From the NCBI RefSeq assembly GCF_015751905.1, contig NZ_JADOUF010000001.1, positions 620,001 to 684,000 of the forward strand: 64,000 bases of DNA, given 5' to 3'. Below are positions 57,772 through 64,000 of the stretch, piece after piece. The translations under genes and the position numbers were made by a program. The notes beneath the pieces were generated by a model. It searched no databases. It saw nothing but the letters and a program-made list of their open reading frames with translations, and was not told the origin of the DNA. Positions within the stretch are counted from its first letter, which is position 1, and each line of letters begins with the position of its first letter. Origin of the DNA: Longispora fulva (GTDB taxonomy: Bacteria; Actinomycetota; Actinomycetes; Mycobacteriales; Micromonosporaceae).

Positions 57772-60527
57772 GCGCTTTCGACGGGCTGCGGGGTCAGTTG
57801 CAGCAGGCGGCCGCGACGTTCGCCGACGGGCCTGACGCGCTCGAGGGCATCCTGCTCGGCATCGTCGACGACGTCGACCGCGCGGTACGCGAACCGCTGG
57901 AGATCTTCCCCGTCTGCCACCATTCGCCGGCCTCGGCGGTGGCGATGGCGCGCCGGCTGCGGGAGAAACAGCCGAAGGTGGTCTACCTGGAGCTGTGCGA
58001 GGACATGGCCCCGCTGCTGCCCGAACTGCGCAACTGCCGGCTCCCTGTGGCCGTGCAGGCCTACGCGACCGAGGTCGACGGCTTTCCGGTCGACTGGTCG
58101 CCGCTGTCGTTGGTCGCGCCGATCACCGAGGCGTCGGCGGAGTACCAGGTCATCGCCTACGCGCTGGACACCCCGGGCGTCGAGCTGGTGCTCGTCGACC
58201 GTTCCTCCGACCACGTGTTCCAGTGGGAGCCGCGCGGCGCGCCCGCCGAACCGGCGGACCCCGCCGCGCCCGTCGAGGAGGAGGCCGCACTGCACGGCGA
58301 CGCCGTCGGGGTGGAGATCGGCGACCTGCGGCCGCGGTTCGCCGAACTGGAGGAGCATCTGCTGCACCACGGCCGGGTTCGGCACTGGTCGGAGTGGTGG
58401 CACCAGTACGTCGAGCTGCCCCTCGGCGACAGCGACCACGACACGTACCGGCAGGTGATGCTGTTGATCGGCAGCCTGTTCCGCCGGCTGGCCCCGGGGG
58501 ACCCGGACAAGGTGCGGGTGGATGAGGACCGCGAGCGTCACATGTGGACCAGGATGCGAGAGCACCTGGCCGCGACCGGGACCGACCCGGCCGACTGTCT
58601 CTACGTGTGCGGCGCGTTCCACGCGGCCAGCCGGGTCGAGGAGTTCGGCGTGCACGGCGCCGACACGTTCACCGTCAGCCCGCGCACCGCCACCCGCTGG
58701 CAACACGGCCTGATCCCGTCGAGCCACGCGGCGATCGAGGCGCAGTTCGGCCTGGCAGCCGGCTCCGTGTCGATCGCCGCGACGACATGGACGACCAACC
58801 TCAAACGCACGGGGGTACGACCGTTCCGGCTGGCCGGGCAGGCCGCCGGCCGGACGGTGAAGCCGCTGCCGGCACCCGGGCCGCAGGTTCCGCCCGCAGA
58901 CCGGCTGTCCGGCTTCCTGCGCCGACCACCGGTCCTCGACGCGCTGGATGAGGCCGAACTCCTCGGCTGGTCCGTGGAGGTCGTCCGGGCCGCCCGGCGC
59001 AACGGCTATCTGGCGTCGACCGCCGACGCCATCGCGGTGTTCGAGACCTCGATCCTGCTCGCCGGGATGCGCGACCGGGCCAGGCCCACGCCGTACGACT
59101 TCCAGGACGCCGCCGTCACCTGCATCGAGAAGGACACCGTGCCGGGCCGGCGTGACGTGCGCCGCCTCGTCGAGATCATGATGGGCGGCGACCGGATCGG
59201 TCAGGTCGGCTACGACGCGCTGCCGCCGCTGGCCCGCGACGTGCACGACCGGCTCTCGGCGCTGAACCTCACGCTGACCCAGCGCGGCGTGCAGCGGGCC
59301 CTGCTCGACATCGCCACGCGGCCGGAACTCGGCCGGTGCTCCGACGTGCTGTGGATGCTGCGGTACCTGCTGCCGCACGGCGCGGCCCGACCCATCATGG
59401 GGGAGCGCCGCCTCGGCGAGCGGCCGATCCAGGAGTCCTGGGACCTCGCGCTGGGCACCCACCAACGGGCCCTGATCGAACTCGGGTACGAGGGCGTCAG
59501 CATCGAACAGGTGCTGGAGCAACGCCTGCGGCGCGCGGCGTACGGACCGCAGGCGACCGCAGCGACAGTGCTGGAGGCGGTCGAGGACGCGACCTTGTAT
59601 CTGGGCGGCCGTCGGCTCGCCGACGAGCTGGGCACCCGGGCACTGGAGGTGCTGGCGGCCGAACGCACCGTCGACGGCGCCCCCGAGGTGCTGCGCCGGG
59701 TGCGCCGCCTGCTGGCGTACTACCGGACCAGCGAACCGCAGCTCCCGCCGTGGATCGGCGCGTTCGTCACGACCGGGTACGCGCACTACTGCACCCTGCT
59801 GCCGACCGCGTTCGCCGACGAGGACGCGACTGTCGGCCAGGTCGCCGCGATGCTCGGGTTCCTGTTCAGCATGGAGAGTCTGGCGCTGTCGTTGGGCTGC
59901 GACCGGACCCAGCTGGAGCTGGCTGTCGCCCAGTCCCATCCGCGGGAGCCGTCGAAGGTGGCCCTGCTGTGGGCGGCGCAGGTGCACCTCGGCAGCCTCA
60001 CCCGCGCGGAGCTGCGGTCCCGGTGCGACGACCTGCTGGCCGACCCGCTGGCGCTGCCGGCCTATCCGCGCTACCTGAGCGGGTTCGTGCACGCGCTCGA
60101 GCCGGTGCCGGGGCTGACCGACGTGGTGGTGGAGGCGGTGTCGAACGCGTTCGGCCGGCTGCCCGACCCCGTCCTGCTGCCGTGGCTGCCCACGTTGATC
60201 TCCACCCTGCGGTCCGGCGGCACCGAACTCGCGCCGCTGCTGATCCGTGAGGCCGGACGGACCTTCCCTGGCCGGCTCGCCGCGTTGGACGCGTGGGTGC
60301 CGCCGTGGCGAGCCCGGCCGGAGGTCAGGCCCGGCCTGCCGGTGGCGGGGGCGGGCGGAGTCTCCCTGCTTGCGGCCCATCCCGCGACCTGCGACGCGCT
60401 GGCGGCCCTGCTGGGCTGCGACGGGGCATGGCAGGCGGCGGGCCCGGGTGCGGGTGGCGGCGCGGCACTGGTCGGGCGGTATCCGGACACGGCCGCCGCG
60501 CTGGAGGTGCTGCTGGCCGCCCGGTGA
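57768..60527 (+). CDS. DUF5682-family protein
   Basis: 919 residues from a GTG overlapping the ATPase stop (GTGA). The N-terminal ~370 residues fit DUF5682: IFPVCHHSPASAVAMARRLR (about 45-64), KVVYLELCEDMAPLLPEL (about 68-85) and CLYVCGAFHAASRVEEFG (about 283-300). Paired His, a Glu strand and later His give a pattern like TIKI/TraB/EreA-ChaN-type metallohydrolases; this fold link is my inference. The remaining ~550 residues are helical and repetitive (ALDEAELLGWSVEVVRAARR, VLRRVRRLLAYYRTSEPQLP), perhaps a scaffold. It is the last gene of the coupled operon and the most likely effector enzyme. Confidence 0.78.
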   Translation: MSAFDGLRGQLQQAAATFADGPDALEGILLGIVDDVDRAVREPLEIFPVCHHSPASAVAMARRLREKQPKVVYLELCEDMAPLLPELRNCRLPVAVQAYATEVDGFPVDWSPLSLVAPITEASAEYQVIAYALDTPGVELVLVDRSSDHVFQWEPRGAPAEPADPAAPVEEEAALHGDAVGVEIGDLRPRFAELEEHLLHHGRVRHWSEWWHQYVELPLGDSDHDTYRQVMLLIGSLFRRLAPGDPDKVRVDEDRERHMWTRMREHLAATGTDPADCLYVCGAFHAASRVEEFGVHGADTFTVSPRTATRWQHGLIPSSHAAIEAQFGLAAGSVSIAATTWTTNLKRTGVRPFRLAGQAAGRTVKPLPAPGPQVPPADRLSGFLRRPPVLDALDEAELLGWSVEVVRAARRNGYLASTADAIAVFETSILLAGMRDRARPTPYDFQDAAVTCIEKDTVPGRRDVRRLVEIMMGGDRIGQVGYDALPPLARDVHDRLSALNLTLTQRGVQRALLDIATRPELGRCSDVLWMLRYLLPHGAARPIMGERRLGERPIQESWDLALGTHQRALIELGYEGVSIEQVLEQRLRRAAYGPQATAATVLEAVEDATLYLGGRRLADELGTRALEVLAAERTVDGAPEVLRRVRRLLAYYRTSEPQLPPWIGAFVTTGYAHYCTLLPTAFADEDATVGQVAAMLGFLFSMESLALSLGCDRTQLELAVAQSHPREPSKVALLWAAQVHLGSLTRAELRSRCDDLLADPLALPAYPRYLSGFVHALEPVPGLTDVVVEAVSNAFGRLPDPVLLPWLPTLISTLRSGGTELAPLLIREAGRTFPGRLAALDAWVPPWRARPEVRPGLPVAGAGGVSLLAAHPATCDALAALLGCDGAWQAAGPGAGGGAALVGRYPDTAAALEVLLAAR

Positions 60528-62066
<1,539 letters not shown>

Positions 62067-62080
62067 CCACACCAGCGAGT

Positions 62081-62115
62081 GAACAGCCGCCCGGTCATGT
62101 GCCGGGCGGCTGTTC
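62081..62115 (+). terminator. Hairpin terminator after argG
   Basis: GAACAGCCGCCCGG (62081-62094) pairs perfectly with CCGGGCGGCTGTTC (62102-62115), a 14-bp stem, 14 bp after the argG stop. Confidence 0.8.
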
Positions 62116-62198
62116 CGCGTCGCCTGCCCGGCTGACGGGCACCACCGTATGCGGACATTCGGCCGGCACGCTGGTGATAAATAGGGGTGCTGGAAGCC

Positions 62199-62204
62199 TA
62201 GGCT
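62199..62204 (+). promoter_or_regulatory. -10 element of a leaderless three-gene operon
   Basis: TAGGCT is followed by GAGGGC and the GTG at 62211, six bases away. Confidence 0.5.
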
Positions 62205-62210
62205 GAGGGC

Positions 62211-62456
62211 GTGACGACTCTTTCGCGGCCAGGTGTGTCGGCGGGAATGGCCCGCGCCAGAGCGCTGGGCGTCCACGTCGGCCGACCCCGGGTGGCCGCG
62301 GACGCCACGGTCGACAGGGCTGGTGAACTGCGGGGCGAGGGCTTGTCCTACCGCCAGATCGCCGAGCGGCTGGCCGCTGAGGGTGTGCCGACGCTGGGCG
62401 GCAAGAGCTGGACGAAGGACGCTGTGGTGTACCTGTTGAAGCGGTCGTCGTCATGA
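62211..62456 (+). CDS. Stand-alone resolvase/recombinase-type helix-turn-helix protein
   Basis: 81 residues from a leaderless GTG. The sequence MARARALGVHVGRPRVAADA and ELRGEGLSYRQIAERLAAEG, then VPTLGGKSWTKDAVVYLLKR matches the C-terminal DNA-binding part of serine recombinases, but the catalytic domain with the nucleophile Ser is missing. Because the gene has its own promoter and starts cleanly, it looks like a domesticated DNA-binding protein rather than a broken gene. The stop overlaps the next start (ATGA), so it may autoregulate the operon. Confidence 0.7.
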   Translation: MTTLSRPGVSAGMARARALGVHVGRPRVAADATVDRAGELRGEGLSYRQIAERLAAEGVPTLGGKSWTKDAVVYLLKRSSS

Positions 62457-63127
62457 CGATCGAAGCCGCTGGCCCTGTCTATGATTTCGACTCCGCCCTC
62501 GGAGTAGGGCAGGCCCTCGCGGACGCGGCGGGCGGAACACCGGCGCATCTGGTCCGCTCGGACGGAACGTCGGTGTTGGTGCACAGGACGGCTCCCAGCT
62601 TCCCGTTGTCGGCTCTCCCGGTCGGTGTGGTCGCCCGAGAGGGAGCCCTACGATGGCGGCGGGTGACGAGCCAGCCGGGTGTCGAGTCCACGGTCGCTGG
62701 GGGCTGGGGCGAGACGGTGGAAGTGCTCGGCGCCCTGGAGGACGCGGCGCGAGGGAAGGTCGCGCATCTGATCCGCGGCGACGGCCTGTCCGTCGAACTG
62801 CGATCGGACAACGTGGCGGAGGATACGGGCGCGGACGAGGAGCCGGGCGGCGTGCTGGGGCAGGTGCGCCGGTTGCGTGACCGGATCGTCCAGGCGGAGC
62901 CGGATCCGGAGCGCCGCAAGCTCTACGCCCGCTCGCTGACCTTGTCACACTACCGCGACAGCCATGACGGCCGTCTTCCCGAGCTGGCGGACTACGTGGC
63001 GCAGCAGCGGACGATGGCCGCGCTCACCGGGCTGGACGACGCGGGGATACGGCAGGCCGCGCACGAGGAACTCGTCGCCGACCGCGTCGCATTGGAGGCG
63101 TTCCCGCTGCCGGATCACACGACGTGA
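62453..63127 (+). CDS. Uncharacterised protein with internal duplication, coupled to flanking genes
   Basis: 224 residues from an ATG that overlaps the previous stop. Two ~30-residue copies occur: VGQALADAAGGTPAHLVRSD with GTSVLVHR, and LGALEDAARGKVAHLIRGDG with LSVELRS. The C-terminal third is helical (QVRRLRDRIVQAEPDPERRK, ELADYVAQQRTMAALTGLDD). No known family is evident. Its stop overlaps the following gene (GTGA). Placement between a DNA-binding protein and a PIN-like protein suggests it could be the neutralising or substrate-recognition component of a toxin-antitoxin-like module, but this is inference. Confidence 0.55.
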   Translation: MTIEAAGPVYDFDSALGVGQALADAAGGTPAHLVRSDGTSVLVHRTAPSFPLSALPVGVVAREGALRWRRVTSQPGVESTVAGGWGETVEVLGALEDAARGKVAHLIRGDGLSVELRSDNVAEDTGADEEPGGVLGQVRRLRDRIVQAEPDPERRKLYARSLTLSHYRDSHDGRLPELADYVAQQRTMAALTGLDDAGIRQAAHEELVADRVALEAFPLPDHTT

Positions 63128-63543
63128 CCTACGAGTACGTCCTCGATGTGCCCGTGTTACGCGCCATTCTCGCTGGAGATCTGGATCTCGACGCGACCGC
63201 GGCACGACGGAACGCGCGGCTGATCGTGGCCCGGGGAGTGCTGGAGGCGCTGGTCGAACGCACCCGACTCGACCAGGTCGGGGCGCTGGAACGGATGGCG
63301 GCCAGGGCGCAGCGGCATGACGTGCACGACTTCGTCGAGCACAGCCCGCACCTGGATGTGGCTGTGGCCGCCGCGGTGGCCTGGCTCCGGGACGCGGCCC
63401 ATGTCGCCGACCCGATACTGGGCCTGCTCGTCGCCGTCGCGCGGACCCGCGATCCGGCCGCGTGGATCGCCACCACCGAGGAACGTCAGGTGCCGATCAA
63501 CAGGGCGTACCCGACGCAACGCCTCCTGGGGCTGCAGATCTGA
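63124..63543 (+). CDS. Uncharacterised, possibly PIN-like, small protein
   Basis: 139 residues from a GTG overlapping the previous stop. The start YEYVLDVPVLRAILAGDLDL and later HLDVAVAAAVAWLRDAAHVA, DPILGLLVAVARTRDPAAWI, ATTEERQ resemble a PIN-like ribonuclease fold with an N-terminal Asp, a mid-protein Asp/Ala-rich helix and a late acidic strand. The spacing of acidic residues is not perfect and the call is tentative. As the third gene of a coupled operon it could be the toxin of the set. No membrane or signal sequence. Confidence 0.5.
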   Translation: MTYEYVLDVPVLRAILAGDLDLDATAARRNARLIVARGVLEALVERTRLDQVGALERMAARAQRHDVHDFVEHSPHLDVAVAAAVAWLRDAAHVADPILGLLVAVARTRDPAAWIATTEERQVPINRAYPTQRLLGLQI

Positions 63544-63689
63544 ATCGGCCGCACGCCACCGGCCCACGTCCATGAGCACGCGGACTTCCCGGCTCCGTGG
63601 CGACGTCTGTCCAACAGTGACTGACCGTTGCCTCGTGTACACCAAGCGGAGCATGATGGGCACACCTGACCAGACAGAAGGGACTGATC

Positions 63690-64000
63690 ATGGCCAAAGT
63701 GCTCATCGTCACCGGGGACGCCGCCGAGGATCTGGAGGTCATGTACCCCTACCAGCGCCTGCTGGAGGACGGCCACGAGGTGCGGATCGCCGCGCCGGCC
63801 GTCAAGCGACTCCAGTTCGTGGTGCACGACTTCGTGGACGGGTTCGACACGTACACGGAGAAGCCCGGGCGGACCTGGCCGTCCGACGTCGCGTTCGCCG
63901 ACGTCGACCCGGCGGAGTACGACGCCGTGGTGATCCCGGGCGGCCGCGCGCCGGAGTACCTGCGCAACAACCCCGACTGTCAGCGGATCGTGCGGCACTT
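63690..64000 (+). CDS. DJ-1/PfpI-family protein (3' end outside window)
   Basis: The first 103 residues are visible. The ATG at 63690 has AAGGGA six bases upstream. The N-terminal pattern KVLIVTGDAAEDLEVMYPYQ and EYDAVVIPGGRAPEYLRNN, with the Rossmann-like beta-alpha-beta start, matches PfpI/DJ-1 class I glutamine-amidotransferase-like proteins. The nucleophilic Cys expected further on lies outside the window. Members act as deglycases or proteases, often in stress; the exact role cannot be judged. Confidence 0.8.
   Translation, partial: MAKVLIVTGDAAEDLEVMYPYQRLLEDGHEVRIAAPAVKRLQFVVHDFVDGFDTYTEKPGRTWPSDVAFADVDPAEYDAVVIPGGRAPEYLRNNPDCQRIVRH

Noticed and set aside
62211-62456. Complete serine recombinase
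   Set aside because: The catalytic N-terminal domain is absent; only the DNA-binding tail is encoded.

Overview
The window is 64 kb of very GC-rich DNA with third-position-G/C codon use, frequent GTG starts, ATGA/GTGA/TGATG gene overlaps, SARP regulators, a type II polyketide cyclase, many secreted glycoside hydrolases and several probable leaderless mRNAs. This points to a filamentous actinomycete. A member of the Micromonosporaceae is my best guess, but the genus cannot be fixed from the sequence. No rRNA, tRNA, CRISPR array or complete prophage was seen.

Layout. 1-2.4 kb: edge of a probable aromatic (type II) polyketide cluster, with the C-terminus of a flavin hydroxylase, an FAD oxidoreductase and a TcmI-type cyclase. 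2.5-13.1 kb: secreted GH29 fucosidase and GH27 alpha-galactosidase flanking an alpha/beta hydrolase, two related 4-TM proteins, a NarL-type two-component system and a HAD phosphatase. 13.2-15.5 kb: a tightly coupled three-gene operon of a retropepsin-like/7TM protein, an ATP-grasp ligase and a tiny membrane-anchored protein with an acidic tail. 15.7-20.7 kb: DUF4013-like membrane protein, LuxR regulator, an ECF sigma factor fused to a membrane-anchored extracellular domain, a 4-TM protein and a duplicated-domain lipoprotein. 20.8-24.5 kb: SARP/AfsR regulator followed by a truncated MFS transporter. 24.5-35.8 kb: chitin-degradation island with one GH19 and three GH18 enzymes, a 3D-domain protein sharing their carbohydrate-binding module, a LAL regulator and a TrmB/LuxR-type regulator. 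35.9-41.2 kb: secreted serine protease with FG-GAP-like repeats, divergent from a second SARP.

41.3-42.3 kb: a P-loop kinase gene flanked by multiple ~20-bp direct and inverted repeats, a candidate passenger-gene mobile element. 42.3-46.2 kb: HhH protein, TetR/FAD-monooxygenase divergent pair, a nonsense-interrupted DUF3592/SHOCT-like gene and a channel-like membrane protein. 46.3-60.5 kb: two separate MoxR AAA+/vWA clusters. The first has a leaderless 17-codon leader ORF, an unknown protein, a MoxR ATPase and an HExxH-vWA protein. The second has a SWIM zinc finger protein, an unknown protein, a vWA protein, a MoxR ATPase and a DUF5682 protein. 60.6-64 kb: argG, a leaderless three-gene operon of orphan proteins, and the start of a DJ-1/PfpI gene.

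How the genes work together: glycan and chitin hydrolases are interleaved with large signal-integrating regulators, consistent with a saprophyte scavenging fungal or arthropod polymers. The ATP-grasp/retropepsin triad and the SWIM-vWA-MoxR-DUF5682 operon are the strongest candidates for poorly described systems. Function calls rest on motif recognition by eye; no database search was run.
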